A stretch of DNA of 64,000 nt from Candidatus Aalborgicola danicus (GCA_016703945.1 JADJBC010000002.1:372001-436000), one strand, 5' to 3'; positions 8,407 to 17,472 are shown, counted from the first letter of the stretch. Numbers and translations: made by a program. Notes: generated by a model not told the origin, from the letters alone.

Positions 8407-9660
8407 ATGACTAGCCCCCAGTGGTTTCTGCTGATCGGCGCACTGCTGTTATTGCGGGGCCTGACCGCCACGCTGCTCAAACGCCTTCCGGTTACGCCCG
8501 CCATCATCTACCTGGGCGTCGGCCTGCTGGTCGGTCCCACGGGGTTGAACCTTTTTCATTTCAACCCCTTGAAGGAGTCGGCTCTGCTGGAGGCTCTGAC
8601 CGAAGTTGCGGTGTTGATATCGCTATTTTCTGCCGGCGTCAAGATGCCCGGTCCTTTCACTTTTGCGCGTTGGCGTGTCCCCTTGCTGCTGGCCACGGTG
8701 TCCATGGGGTTGACGGTGGCCATGGTGGCCGCATTCGCTTACCTGGTGCTGGGCCTGCCATTGGGGGCCGGCGTGCTGCTGGGGGCCATTCTGGCACCCA
8801 CCGACCCGGTATTGGCAACCGATGTTCAGATCCGTCATCCCGGCGACCGTGACCAACTGCGCTTCACCCTCACCTGTGAAGCCGGCATGAACGACGGCAG
8901 TGCCTTTCCTTTTGTCATGCTGGGTCTGGGCCTGTTGGGTCTGCACGGCTTGGGTGAATCAGGCCAACGCTGGTTGGTGGTCGAGGTCTTATGGGCCACC
9001 ACGGGAGCGGTGGCGATTGGGGTGGCCGGTGGTGTGGCGCTAGCCCGACTGGGCTGGAGTCTGCGCCGTGGACCCAACAACCACGAACTGCTGGACGATT
9101 TCCTGGGCCTGGGCTTGATCGGTGTGGTGTATGGCCTGTGTGTTCTGGTGGATGCCTGGGGCTTTCTGGCGGTCTTTTTTGCGGCCGCGGCCCTGCGCCA
9201 GACCGAAAAAAAGCTGGCCAAGGCGGCAGCGCCGACCGACGCAGGCGAGGTCCAACCCACCGTCAGCCAGGGCGCGCTGATTTTCAAGGAGCATCTGGAA
9301 CGCCTGTCTGAAATGGTGCTGGTGATCCTGCTGGGGGGCACACTCTTTCTGGATTCCTGGAGCTGGGCGGCGGTGGGTTTGTCGCTGTTTTTGTTTCTGG
9401 TAGCACGCCCGGTCAGTGTGTTGGTTGCTTTGTGGGGTTCCGGTACGGCACCGTCCATGCGGGGTCTGGTGGCCTGGTTTGGGGTGCGTGGTGTGGGTTC
9501 GCTCTATTACCTGATGTTTGCCATTCAGCACGGCCTGCCCCAAGAGTTGGCGCTGCAATTGATTCAGCTGACATTGATTGTGGTGACGCTGTCCATCCTG
9601 TTACACGGCACCAGCGTCAAACCGCTGTTGGGGCTGTTCTGGCGGGGCAGACGCTCATGA
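8407..9660 (+). CDS. CPA1-type Na+(K+)/H+ antiporter
   Basis: The protein has 417 residues and about 12 TM helices. It carries the family motifs LAPTDPVLATD (about residue 128) and EAGMNDGSAFP (about residue 158), the latter holding the conserved Asp of the ion site. It exchanges cytoplasmic cations for protons across the inner membrane. The C-terminus is short, without the cytosolic regulatory domain seen in some relatives. The stop TGA overlaps the stop of the convergent small membrane protein gene. The 263-bp gap upstream (8144-8406) holds no gene; it has one DnaA-box-like TGTGGATAA at 8240. Confidence 0.9.
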   Translation: MTSPQWFLLIGALLLLRGLTATLLKRLPVTPAIIYLGVGLLVGPTGLNLFHFNPLKESALLEALTEVAVLISLFSAGVKMPGPFTFARWRVPLLLATVSMGLTVAMVAAFAYLVLGLPLGAGVLLGAILAPTDPVLATDVQIRHPGDRDQLRFTLTCEAGMNDGSAFPFVMLGLGLLGLHGLGESGQRWLVVEVLWATTGAVAIGVAGGVALARLGWSLRRGPNNHELLDDFLGLGLIGVVYGLCVLVDAWGFLAVFFAAAALRQTEKKLAKAAAPTDAGEVQPTVSQGALIFKEHLERLSEMVLVILLGGTLFLDSWSWAAVGLSLFLFLVARPVSVLVALWGSGTAPSMRGLVAWFGVRGVGSLYYLMFAIQHGLPQELALQLIQLTLIVVTLSILLHGTSVKPLLGLFWRGRRS

Positions 9661-9852
9661 GTTGGCCAGACGCCAGGCAATCCAGGTGCCCAGGACCGCA
9701 TTGCCAATTGCAAAACCGCCAACCAGCACACTGGCCAGCACATTCAACGACTGGTTATGGGTCACCCAGCCCAGCACCAGCGACATCAGATTGAGCGCCA
9801 GCATGACCCAAAACAACGGGTTGCGAGGCTGGTAAATGCGTGAGACTTTCAT
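9655..9852 (-). CDS. Small two-TM membrane protein
   Basis: The protein has 65 residues, MKVSRIYQPRNPLFWVML then two hydrophobic segments (about 14-32 and 38-58) and a short tail. ATG 9852 is chosen over an upstream start at 9885 because the extension is not hydrophobic and fits no family. It is convergent with the antiporter, the stop codons sharing TCATGA at 9655-9660. The function is unknown. Confidence 0.6.
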   Translation of the reverse strand: MKVSRIYQPRNPLFWVMLALNLMSLVLGWVTHNQSLNVLASVLVGGFAIGNAVLGTWIAWRLANS

Positions 9853-9945
9853 GACAGCGGATGGTAAGCGTTGCCTGAAACGCACAAAATAGGGGTCTGC
9901 AATCCCTCACAATATCAAAAAAACCAAAGCAGGAGCACCACCACC

Positions 9946-10485
9946 ATGCAAGCCCAGGACATTCTTGATTTCTGGTTTGAAGAGTTGACCGACAAACAGC
10001 ATTTCATCAAAGACCCGGCGCTAGACGACATGATGCGCAAGCGCTTTGGCACCACGCTGGAAGCGGCGGCGCGTTGTGAGTTGTTCACCTGGCGAACCAC
10101 ACCCCAGGGCCGTCTGGCCGAAATTCTGGTGCTGGACCAGTTCTCACGCAATATATTTCGCGACACACCCCGCGCCTTTGCCCAGGACAGTCTGGCCTTG
10201 GTCTTGGCCCAAGAGCTGGTGGGCAGCGCCCAGGACCGCAGCCTGCCCGAACGTCAGCGGGTGTTTGTTTACATGCCCTATATGCACAGCGAGTCACCGG
10301 CAATCCATGAGCAGGCGATTCAGTTGTTTTCGCAGCCCGGGCTGGAAGGCAACCTGGATTTTGCATTGCGGCACAAAGCCATCATTGATCGGTTTGGTCG
10401 TTACCCGCACCGCAACCAGGTTTTGGAGCGGGCGTCCAGTGCGCCGGAGGTGGCCTTTCTCAGCGAGCCAGGCTCATCCTTCTGA
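9946..10485 (+). CDS. DUF924 family protein
   Basis: The protein has 179 residues. It starts MQAQDILDFWFEEL, the hallmark N-terminus of DUF924, with LAEILVLDQFSRNIFRDTPR in the middle and HKAIIDRFGRYPHRN near the end; these blocks define the family, an all-helical fold. Its biochemical role is not established. The start is supported by AGGAG about 10 bp before ATG 9946. It stands alone between opposite-strand genes. Confidence 0.92.
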   Translation: MQAQDILDFWFEELTDKQHFIKDPALDDMMRKRFGTTLEAAARCELFTWRTTPQGRLAEILVLDQFSRNIFRDTPRAFAQDSLALVLAQELVGSAQDRSLPERQRVFVYMPYMHSESPAIHEQAIQLFSQPGLEGNLDFALRHKAIIDRFGRYPHRNQVLERASSAPEVAFLSEPGSSF

Positions 10486-10528
10486 AAGACCGGTTGCTAC
10501 GCCGCGCGAAACCTCGCGCTAAACATTA

Positions 10529-11074
10529 TTACGACTTGCGGATCGCCGCGCAGGCGATGCGCGGGCCGGAATTGCCGGTGGGCTGGGTCTTGTAATCATC
10601 CGGGTCGCGGTGCACGATAAGGCCTTTGTCCACGATGCTGGCGGCGCCCGGTTTGAGCGTCAGGCTGGTCGAGCTGAAGTCAATCTTGGCTACGCCCTGG
10701 GCGTCGGCTTTCAGCGAGGGCAGGTCGCCTACGTGGTGCGTGCCCTGTCCATGCTGGCCGTGCGCGGCGGTCATCGGATTGAAGTGGCCACCGGTTCCCA
10801 TGCCGTCACCGCTGGAGCAGTCGCCCTTCTCATGCACATGAAAACCATGCTCGGCATTGGGCTTCAAGCCACGCACTTCACCGATGACCATCACCGTGTC
10901 GCCCGCCTGCGCAAAGCGCACCGTGCCTGTGGCAGCGTTGCCGCGCGTGGCCTGGAGGTCGGCCGTGGCTACCATGTCGGGCTTGGGTGTGGCGCAGGCC
11001 GCCAGGCCGATCAGCAGCGCCGCCGATGAAAGCGCACGAAACACGGGGAAAACGCAAGGGTTGCTTGAAGTCAT
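10529..11074 (-). CDS. sodC: Cu/Zn superoxide dismutase, predicted lipoprotein
   Basis: The protein has 181 residues. It converts superoxide to O2 and H2O2 outside the cytoplasm. The N-terminus has a lipoprotein signal with lipobox LAAC (Cys about residue 27). Metal ligands are visible in GFHVHEKGDC, GGHFNP, THHVGDLP and the C-terminal GLIVHRDPDDY. The two conserved Cys (GDCSS and RIACAA) would form the usual disulfide. The start is preceded by GGAGACC. It stands alone between opposite-strand DUF924 and the cyclase gene. KatG further right would remove the H2O2 formed. Confidence 0.95.
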   Translation of the reverse strand: MTSSNPCVFPVFRALSSAALLIGLAACATPKPDMVATADLQATRGNAATGTVRFAQAGDTVMVIGEVRGLKPNAEHGFHVHEKGDCSSGDGMGTGGHFNPMTAAHGQHGQGTHHVGDLPSLKADAQGVAKIDFSSTSLTLKPGAASIVDKGLIVHRDPDDYKTQPTGNSGPRIACAAIRKS

Positions 11075-11216
11075 GTCAGGTCTCCGGTTGGGTTGGGTTA
11101 GGGGAAAGTGAGGATAAAGCAGGCTTTGTGGTTGAACACTGTAAACAAAAAATAGGGTTTAAAGGGTGGCGGTGGCAGTGTCGCTGCCGCCGGGCACGAA
11201 CTGACGGAACAGGTGA

Positions 11217-12362
11217 TTAAGGATTCGGGGCGTCCATTTCAGCTTCGTACATGACGACGCGGTTGCGTCCCTCTGCTTTGGCGCGGTACAGGGCCAGGTC
11301 CGCGCTGCGGGTCAGCGCTACAAGCGTCTCGCCATGGCTGGGGTACACCGCCACGCCGATGGAAATGGTGGCCTTGATCGACGTGGCGCCAAACAGGGTG
11401 ACCTTGTCGGCGAAGCCGTTGCGCCATTGATTGGCCCGAACCATCGCAATATCAGCCGCCATGCCGGGCAGCAGCAATATGAATTCTTCTCCGCCATAGC
11501 GGCACGGTACATCTGCGGCACGGGCCTTTTCAAGCAACAGTGCCGACAAGGTTTTTAAAACTTCATCGCCAGCCTGGTGACCGTAGGTGTCGTTGACGTT
11601 CTTGAAATGATCGATATCGATCAACATGACCACCATGTACTGATGGTCGCGATGGCAGCGGGCAATTTCGCGGCCCGCAATGGTGTCCAGAAAGCGGCGG
11701 TTGTACAGCCCCGTGAGTGGATCACGGGACGCTTGTTCCTGCAGCCTGGCTTGCAGGTCTTGAATCTCGCTGAGTCGGTTGGTCAGGGTTCGCTCACTCT
11801 GGCGCAAACTCTCGCGCGTTTTGCGCAACTGCAGGTTGCGGGAAAAAGCGGTAAGCCCGATAGCAACCATGTAGACGGTGTTGCCCAACAGACACAACAC
11901 GGTGGCCGGCCAGTCGGTATCGGGAGACAAGTGCCAGCCAAAGGCGGCAATGGAGACCAGCGCACCGCCAGCAAATGCCAGTTGCGACAGCAACATGCCC
12001 CGGGCTCCGCGCATGATCGTGATGTTGAGCGTGCTGGCGATGTAAACCGTGAAAGATATCCACAGCGGGAACTCCAGCGTCGCCACCAGCAGGCCAAACA
12101 GCAGCGAGTCGATGACCAGGTTGCTGGCTTCTGTCTGTTGTGAATTCGACGAGCGTCTGGCCCGCCAATACATGAGATGGGGATACACCAGCAACTGCAG
12201 CGCGATGAGGCTCCACAGTGCAGGGCTATAGGCCTTTTCCCAGCCATGAAGGCCAATACTGGCAAACATGATCGCAAAGGAGCCGGTGCGCAGTCGGTAA
12301 TTGGTTTTTACCGACCAATGGGCACCCTTCCTTGCCGCTGCTGCAATGGCGGTACTATCCAT
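11217..12362 (-). CDS. MASE2-GGDEF diguanylate cyclase
   Basis: The protein has 381 residues. The N-terminal MASE2-like membrane sensor spans about residues 20-175: NYRLRTG, then YPHLMYWRARRSS, then NLVIDSLLFGLL, with five or six TM helices. A short coiled coil (about 180-215) links to a GGDEF domain. The active site RYGGEEF is intact, so it should make c-di-GMP. An inhibitory I-site R-A-A-D lies five residues before it. ATG 12362 is chosen because AAGGAG precedes it and MASE2 starts soon after; a longer form from 12434 is possible. The signal sensed is unknown. Confidence 0.9.
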   Translation of the reverse strand: MDSTAIAAAARKGAHWSVKTNYRLRTGSFAIMFASIGLHGWEKAYSPALWSLIALQLLVYPHLMYWRARRSSNSQQTEASNLVIDSLLFGLLVATLEFPLWISFTVYIASTLNITIMRGARGMLLSQLAFAGGALVSIAAFGWHLSPDTDWPATVLCLLGNTVYMVAIGLTAFSRNLQLRKTRESLRQSERTLTNRLSEIQDLQARLQEQASRDPLTGLYNRRFLDTIAGREIARCHRDHQYMVVMLIDIDHFKNVNDTYGHQAGDEVLKTLSALLLEKARAADVPCRYGGEEFILLLPGMAADIAMVRANQWRNGFADKVTLFGATSIKATISIGVAVYPSHGETLVALTRSADLALYRAKAEGRNRVVMYEAEMDAPNP

Positions 12363-12525
12363 TTGGTTCGGGTCTCCTTGGGGGCACACCACTATTCCAA
12401 CCACGTCACGGCGCAGTATGGCACCTTTCATCACCGGACGACGGCTCGCGCATAGCCAAATCCGCTGAAATCAACCATGGTCGGCGTCGCAGTGCTTTGT
12501 AGACCTCAAGCTGCATAATCCCCGC

Positions 12526-14103
12526 ATGCCCCTCCCCGTCTACCCTATGCGCACCCTTTTTGCCCACTGCATCGTGCGCAAGACCGGTATTCACCTGTTC
12601 ATGACAACCCTCGCTATGCTGGCCCCGGCCATTGCAACGGCAGCGGGCGTGCGGGGCAGTTTGATCGACCCGCCTGTGGTACTGACCACCTTGACCACCA
12701 GCCAAATTGACTCTGCCACCGCATCGGCCAGTATCCAAACCCTGTCGGGCAAGGCCAAATGTGACGTGAAGGTGGTTGCCTTGCACTACAACAGCATCGG
12801 CACGCAAGGCGAAGATGCCAATGTATCTGGCGTCATGCTCGTGCCAGCTGGCATCTGCAGTGGAGAGGCCGCCCTGGTGGCCTACGCCAAAGGTACGGAT
12901 GTGGAAAGGCCCCACACGCTGGCCAACGCAAGTGACAGCCAAACTCTGGCCTTGGCGGCATTTTTGGCGGCACAAGGGTATGCCGTGGTGGCTACGGACT
13001 ACCTGGGGTTTGCCAAGTCAAACTACCCCTACCACCCCTATTTACACTCCGATTCTGAAGCCAGCAGCGTGATTGACTCGGTGCGTGCCGCACGCAACGC
13101 CGCCAGCGCCGTGGGCGCCATGCTGTCGGGCAAAGTCATGTTCACGGGGTACTCGCAGGGCGGGCATGCCTCCATGGCCGCCCAACGGGCCGCAGAACGC
13201 GACAACGCGGCTGAAATCACCGTGCTTGGTGGCGCACACATGGCCGGCCCGTACAACCTGTCGGGTTACTTCAAAAACGCCATGGCCATTGTGGGCGCAC
13301 AGGCCTTTGTGCCTTATGCGATCACGTCCTGGCAAAAAGTTTACGGAAACGTCTATGGCAATGTGAATGACGTGTTCCAGATGCCCTATGCCGACTATAT
13401 CGAGACGCTGTTGCCCAGTGCCACGTTGACTTTCGGCAGCCTTGCGTCCACCGGCAAGCTGCCAGGCGCTAACAACGAAACACCGGACCAGGCACTCAAT
13501 ATGGTGCTCAAGTCCACTTACCGCACCGACATCGAAACCAATGCCAACAATGGGGTGTTCCTGGCGGCCAAGAAAAATGATTTGCTGGACTGGACTCCAG
13601 CGTCCAAGGTCTTGTTGTGTGGTGGCTCGGGCGACCCTACCGTTCAGCCTGCCGTTCACCAGCAGGTGATGAAGGCGGCGTTTGACAGCAAAGGCTTGAC
13701 CAACGTGACATCGGTCGATGTGGACCCCGCTATCCGCGCCGTATTTGGCGCCGTGCTGACCTTCAGCCCTTCAACCTATTACGCCAGCTACCATGGCACG
13801 CTGGAGCCAGCCTTTTGTTTGGCCCAGGCCAAGCCTTTTTTTGATAGTCTGGTGACGGCTGGCGCCGGGCTGACGGCAGACGCCGACCGAGTGTTCAACT
13901 GGGCCGAGCGCACGTACGCCTTTGTCTTTTCGCCCGCCGGACAATCCGCCGCTCTGGCCGGGTATCGCTACCGCAGTTACGGCAACCACTACCTGGCCGT
14001 CAACGAGACCGGCACACCCCATCTCTACTACCTGGGGCCACTGAGTTTGTTCACGGTGCTGGACTTGGGGCTGCTGTCGGACTTCGTCGCGTTGGCAAGA
14101 TAA
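12526..14103 (+). CDS. Secreted lipase-like alpha/beta hydrolase with C-terminal YRYRSY domain
   Basis: The protein has 525 residues. The signal peptide ends near MLAPAIATAAG. The hydrolase domain (about residues 45-440) has the nucleophile elbow GYSQGG, an upstream VVATDYLGFAKS strand, an acid-region candidate GSGDPTVQP and a late His in YASYHG. This resembles secretory (fungal LIP-type) lipases and related esterases. The last ~80 residues (ADADRVFNWAERTY ... GYRYRSY ... PHLYYLGPLS) match the end of the RCC1 protein at 3531-5996. Starts at 12547 or 12601 also give signal peptides, and no Shine-Dalgarno decides between them. The substrate is unknown. Confidence 0.85.
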   Translation: MPLPVYPMRTLFAHCIVRKTGIHLFMTTLAMLAPAIATAAGVRGSLIDPPVVLTTLTTSQIDSATASASIQTLSGKAKCDVKVVALHYNSIGTQGEDANVSGVMLVPAGICSGEAALVAYAKGTDVERPHTLANASDSQTLALAAFLAAQGYAVVATDYLGFAKSNYPYHPYLHSDSEASSVIDSVRAARNAASAVGAMLSGKVMFTGYSQGGHASMAAQRAAERDNAAEITVLGGAHMAGPYNLSGYFKNAMAIVGAQAFVPYAITSWQKVYGNVYGNVNDVFQMPYADYIETLLPSATLTFGSLASTGKLPGANNETPDQALNMVLKSTYRTDIETNANNGVFLAAKKNDLLDWTPASKVLLCGGSGDPTVQPAVHQQVMKAAFDSKGLTNVTSVDVDPAIRAVFGAVLTFSPSTYYASYHGTLEPAFCLAQAKPFFDSLVTAGAGLTADADRVFNWAERTYAFVFSPAGQSAALAGYRYRSYGNHYLAVNETGTPHLYYLGPLSLFTVLDLGLLSDFVALAR

Positions 14104-14191
14104 GGCAGCCCTCTTGCGCATAGGCCCCAGGCCTGTGGCATCCAACTTGCTAGATACTTCACTCTATCTCAACCACCAGAAATTTCTACTT

Positions 14192-14899
14192 ATGCCTTCA
14201 CTCAATTTCATCGGCGGCGAAAAAGGCGGGGTTGGCAAATCGGTCGCTGCGCGTTTACTGGCACAGTATTTCATCGACCGTGGCCAGCCCTTCACCGGTT
14301 TCGACACGGACCGCTCGCACACGTCGTTCACCCGCTTTTATGCAGACTATGCCGCGCCCGTAATTGTGGACACTTATGAGGGCCTGGACCAGATTGCCGC
14401 CGTTTTTGAAGAACCACCGGTGGATGGAAAAGCCAAGAGTGTCATTGTGGACCTGGCCGCGCAAACAGCAGCGCCCCTGTCGCGCTGGGTACGCGATTCC
14501 GACCTGCTGTCGCTGCTGGCCGAGTTGGGTGTCACGGTCAACTTCTGGCATTTGGCTGATGCCGGCAAAGACTCGGTGGACCTGCTGGACCGCCTGATCA
14601 ACACCTATGGCGCAGGGCCCAATTACATCGTTGTCAAGAACCTGGGCCGCGGCACCGATTTCGCCCAACTGGACCAGTCGGCCGCACTGAAGAAAGCGTT
14701 GGCACTGGGTGCCCACGTCATCACGTTGGCCCAATTACACGAAGGCAGCATGCGCAAGATCGACCGCCGCAATGCCAGCTACTGGGCTGCCGTACACACC
14801 ACAACGGTCCCCGACAGCCTGGGTATGTTGGAGCGCCAGCGCGTCAAAACCTGGCTGAAAGGCGCCTACAGTGCGCTGGACACGCTGCCCTTGATGTAA
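14192..14899 (+). CDS. ParA/MinD-like P-loop ATPase, no ParB partner
   Basis: The protein has 235 residues. It starts MPSLNFIGGEKGGVGKS, a deviant Walker A (KGGVGKS) at residues 11-17. FDTDRSH follows near residue 41 and VIVDLAAQ near residue 86 looks like Walker B. No ParB, parS-like repeats or plasmid genes are nearby. It resembles mobilisation- or conjugation-type ParA proteins that act alone. The role is unknown. An upstream start at 14114 is unlikely, as it adds no family sequence. Confidence 0.8.
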   Translation: MPSLNFIGGEKGGVGKSVAARLLAQYFIDRGQPFTGFDTDRSHTSFTRFYADYAAPVIVDTYEGLDQIAAVFEEPPVDGKAKSVIVDLAAQTAAPLSRWVRDSDLLSLLAELGVTVNFWHLADAGKDSVDLLDRLINTYGAGPNYIVVKNLGRGTDFAQLDQSAALKKALALGAHVITLAQLHEGSMRKIDRRNASYWAAVHTTTVPDSLGMLERQRVKTWLKGAYSALDTLPLM

Positions 14900-15037
14900 G
14901 CACGCCTCTGAGCCTCAGCGTTCGATAACGTACAGAACCGGGCACCGTTTGCCACTAGCCTGTAGCCTTTGAGGTGGGCTCATTCAAGCCCCGTGCGCGG
15001 GGCCTTGGGCGCTCCTTCTCAGAGCAAGGGCAGGCAC

Positions 15038-15412
15038 ATGAAGTCTTCGACCAAAAACAGTGAACGGCAGCCCGGTGCCGCACGGGTCGGTGGACCTGGT
15101 TGCAGGGATCGTCGCCTGCGCATCGTCTATCTGGCTGCGTTGGTCATCACGCTCATTTCATGCGGGGAGATCCCCACCCTGGCGGTCTCCGATGGCGCGG
15201 GTCCAAAGCCCAATTTGCCGCCCCCGCATTCCGCCCTGATACCAACCGTCAATATTGCGCCCGCCAAAGGCTGGCCACCAGGTGCCATGCCACAACCGGC
15301 CCCTGGCACCCGGGTGACTGCATTGGCCCATCGCCCAGGCGATTGCACCCGATTGCGCCTTGGGACCCCACGTTGCGCCACTGGGCCTGGCCTCGTCAGC
15401 GCCGAGCGCTAA
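15038..15412 (+). pseudogene. Remnant of a PQQ-type (sorbosone-like) sugar dehydrogenase N-terminus
   Basis: The reading frame gives about 124 residues. It has a lipoprotein-like signal (ALVITLISC) and then PNLPPPHSALIPTVNIAP followed by GWPPGAMPQPAPGTRVTALA. That block closely resembles the start of membrane-bound PQQ-dependent sugar/sorbosone dehydrogenases as I know them. The normal continuation (around HPRWLYVLPNGD) is only weakly recognisable and the frame stops at once, so almost the whole catalytic domain is gone. It ends 5 bp before the alternative oxidase gene. A small functional lipoprotein cannot be excluded. Confidence 0.5.
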
Positions 15413-15417
15413 TCCCT

Positions 15418-16071
15418 GTGACCAACCAGACCATCACTATCCAAACGAGGCCCACTATCACCACATCACCAGTACCCGCATCCCACCGAGAACCGGAAGG
15501 ACTTCGTGACCGCTTCGCATTGGGATTGGTCAAGTTCATGCGCCTTTTTGCAGACGCTTTTTTTGCCCGGCGGTATGGCCACCGCGCAGTGGTACTTGAG
15601 ACCATTGCAGCAGTGCCGGGCATGGTGGGTGGCACCCTGCAACACTTGCACGCACTTCGGCGCATGCAAAGTGATGGAGGTCTGATTCACACCTTGCTGG
15701 ACGAGGCAGAAAATGAACGCATGCACTTGATGACGTTCGTCGAAATCGCTCAGCCTACGCGTCTTGAGCGCTGGCTGATCCTGCTGGCACAAGGCGGCTT
15801 CTACAACATCTATTTTCTGCTCTACCTTGTGTCACCCGGCACCGCGCACCGTATCGTGGGTTATCTGGAAGAAGAAGCTGTTTACAGCTACACCGAATAC
15901 CTGGCGGGTGTGGACGGCGGAACCTACGCCAACGTAGCGGCGCCAAGCATCGCCATTGCGTATTGGAAACTCGCACCCGACGCCCGGCTTCGCGACGTGA
16001 TCATCGCCGTGCGTGACGATGAAGCACACCACCGCGACGTTAACCATGCCTTGGCCAACCAATTCGTGTAA
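15418..16071 (+). CDS. Alternative oxidase (ubiquinol oxidase, di-iron)
   Basis: The protein has 217 residues from GTG 15418. It transfers electrons from ubiquinol to O2 without pumping protons, bound to one membrane leaflet. All four di-iron motifs are present: E61 (LET), E100-x-x-H103 (ENERMH), the EEEAVYSYTEY block near 151-161 and E202-x-x-H205 (DEAHH). LERWLILLAQGGFYN and YLVSP are also typical. The mitochondrial N-terminal extension is absent, as in bacterial forms. No ATG fits and no strong Shine-Dalgarno is seen, so the start is uncertain. It follows a decayed dehydrogenase fragment; alternative oxidases resist NO and cyanide in other organisms. Confidence 0.93.
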   Translation: MTNQTITIQTRPTITTSPVPASHREPEGLRDRFALGLVKFMRLFADAFFARRYGHRAVVLETIAAVPGMVGGTLQHLHALRRMQSDGGLIHTLLDEAENERMHLMTFVEIAQPTRLERWLILLAQGGFYNIYFLLYLVSPGTAHRIVGYLEEEAVYSYTEYLAGVDGGTYANVAAPSIAIAYWKLAPDARLRDVIIAVRDDEAHHRDVNHALANQFV

Positions 16072-16105
16072 CCCAACCGCCGGTGCGTTCAGCGTCTCCC
16101 GCGGT

Positions 16106-16318
16106 TCACGCGTCCTGTTGCCGCTCCAACTCCTTGGACTGATCCGGGTCTTCCCGCCCTTCCACAAAATCAGGGGAAACAGGGGTCGCTGGTGCGGCAT
16201 GGTTGACGGTGCCCGGCACCGGCGCACCTTCGGACGTGAAATCCGCTTCTTGTTCAGCCAAGGTTTTGTTGTGTGCCGCAATAGGAGGCAATAATTCGGG
16301 CGGGGTCGGTGCAGTCAT
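16106..16318 (-). CDS. Small disordered Pro/Glu-rich protein
   Basis: The protein has 70 residues beginning MTAPTPPELLPPIAAHNKTL and is hydrophilic, with no TM segment or motif. It is 11 bp downstream of the 145-residue protein gene on the same strand, so the two are probably one operon. It is likely intrinsically disordered. The function is unknown. Confidence 0.55.
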   Translation of the reverse strand: MTAPTPPELLPPIAAHNKTLAEQEADFTSEGAPVPGTVNHAAPATPVSPDFVEGREDPDQSKELERQQDA

Positions 16319-16329
16319 GGTGTGAATCT

Positions 16330-16767
16330 CTACGGTCGGAGTGCTGCTTCTTCCTCACCCATGCGGCCAGGTGCCTTTTCTGTGAGATCCTCGATCATTA
16401 AGAGCCCATAGTGTTGTGCTGTAGCGGGCTTGATGGAGTGCACCAGCTCGGCAACCTGCGCCGCCAAAACATCGTTGGGCGCGTCCACCACCAAAAAACT
16501 GCAACCTTTTTTCGCCAGGTCACCATGGACGCGAATCAAGTCCAGTTCATAACCAAAGGAGGCCAGGGGACTTGCGGCCAGCAACTGGGCGTCGACCTGG
16601 GTGGCCATCTCTCCCGCAGAGTAGTGAACCATGCTGGCGGGTGCAAAGCCCAAGGCCGTGAGTGCCACGACAGCAGATTGCAGTTGATCCTCGGTGTAAA
16701 AAGCCATGAGCGTGTGTCCCACGGGTTTGAAAACACCAAAGGTCGTTGGGGGGTCGGTCTTGTTCAT
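16330..16767 (-). CDS. Conserved-looking cytoplasmic protein, possibly stress-related
   Basis: The protein has 145 residues. It contains VGHTLMAFYTEDQLQSAVVA and ALGFAPASMVHYSAGEM, then CSFLVVDAPNDVLAAQVAEL and ends EKAPGRMGEEEAALRP. The layout (a residue-pairing strand followed by an Ala/Gly-rich helix) recalls small general-stress proteins related to DUF1269/GsiB-type folds, but this is only a resemblance. GGAG lies 8 bp before ATG 16767. It is the first gene of a two-gene operon with the 70-residue protein. Confidence 0.7.
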   Translation of the reverse strand: MNKTDPPTTFGVFKPVGHTLMAFYTEDQLQSAVVALTALGFAPASMVHYSAGEMATQVDAQLLAASPLASFGYELDLIRVHGDLAKKGCSFLVVDAPNDVLAAQVAELVHSIKPATAQHYGLLMIEDLTEKAPGRMGEEEAALRP

Positions 16768-16888
16768 GGCTTACTCCGTTTCATGCCCAGTCTGTCCACC
16801 GTACTTTGTGCGCGGGTTGCTGGCCAAGTGTGTGTACCGTACCGTGCCTACTCGCGCTTGTGTGTGCGCCGACGCACGCAGGGTCGAA

Positions 16889-17440
16889 TCAATCTACGTG
16901 TTTTTTGACCCAGGCCACATAGTGGTCCATCCAGTCTTGCAAGAAGGCCCGGCTGCCCGCGCCGACGCCACCGTCCGGTGTGAACAAGTCGTTTTTGGCC
17001 TGGATAAAGGCTTCGGGCTGACCCATGGTTGACACATCCAGATACGCCAGCACATTGCGCAAATGCTGCTGCGCCAGTGCCGTCCCCACCGCCCCCACGG
17101 AGACGCCCACAATTCCGGCTGGTTTGCCAGACCAAACGCTGTGGCCGTAAGGCCGTGAGGCGTGGTCAATGGCATTCTTCAACACACCGGGAATCGAGCG
17201 GTTGTATTCCGGTGTCACGAACAGCAGCCCGCAGGACTTTTTTATCTCTGCCTTCATTCGGGCGACGGCTGGGGTGGGGTGGTCGTCTTGATCCTGGTTG
17301 TACAGCGGCAAGTCGTCGATTTGCACCTGCTCGAACGTGAAATCCGGTGGCGCCAGAGTGGCCATGGCATGGGCAAGCTGGCGGTTGAACGAGTCTTCTC
17401 TCAGGCTGCCGACGAGGACGCCGATCAAATACTGGGTCAT
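16889..17440 (-). CDS. NAD(P)H-dependent FMN reductase (flavodoxin-like)
   Basis: The protein has 183 residues. It begins MTQYLIGVLVGSLREDSFNR, where GSLREDSFNR binds the FMN phosphate. TPEYNRSIPGVLKNAIDHASRP is the classical signature of the ChrR/YieF/AzoR-like NADPH-dependent FMN reductases, at about residues 76-97. Such enzymes reduce quinones, chromate, azo dyes or nitro compounds in the cytoplasm. The substrate here is unknown. It precedes nothing on its own strand within 100 bp and is probably monocistronic. Confidence 0.93.
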   Translation of the reverse strand: MTQYLIGVLVGSLREDSFNRQLAHAMATLAPPDFTFEQVQIDDLPLYNQDQDDHPTPAVARMKAEIKKSCGLLFVTPEYNRSIPGVLKNAIDHASRPYGHSVWSGKPAGIVGVSVGAVGTALAQQHLRNVLAYLDVSTMGQPEAFIQAKNDLFTPDGGVGAGSRAFLQDWMDHYVAWVKKHVD

Positions 17441-17472
17441 GCGGTTCTCCCAAAGACAGAAATGTCGCGCAG

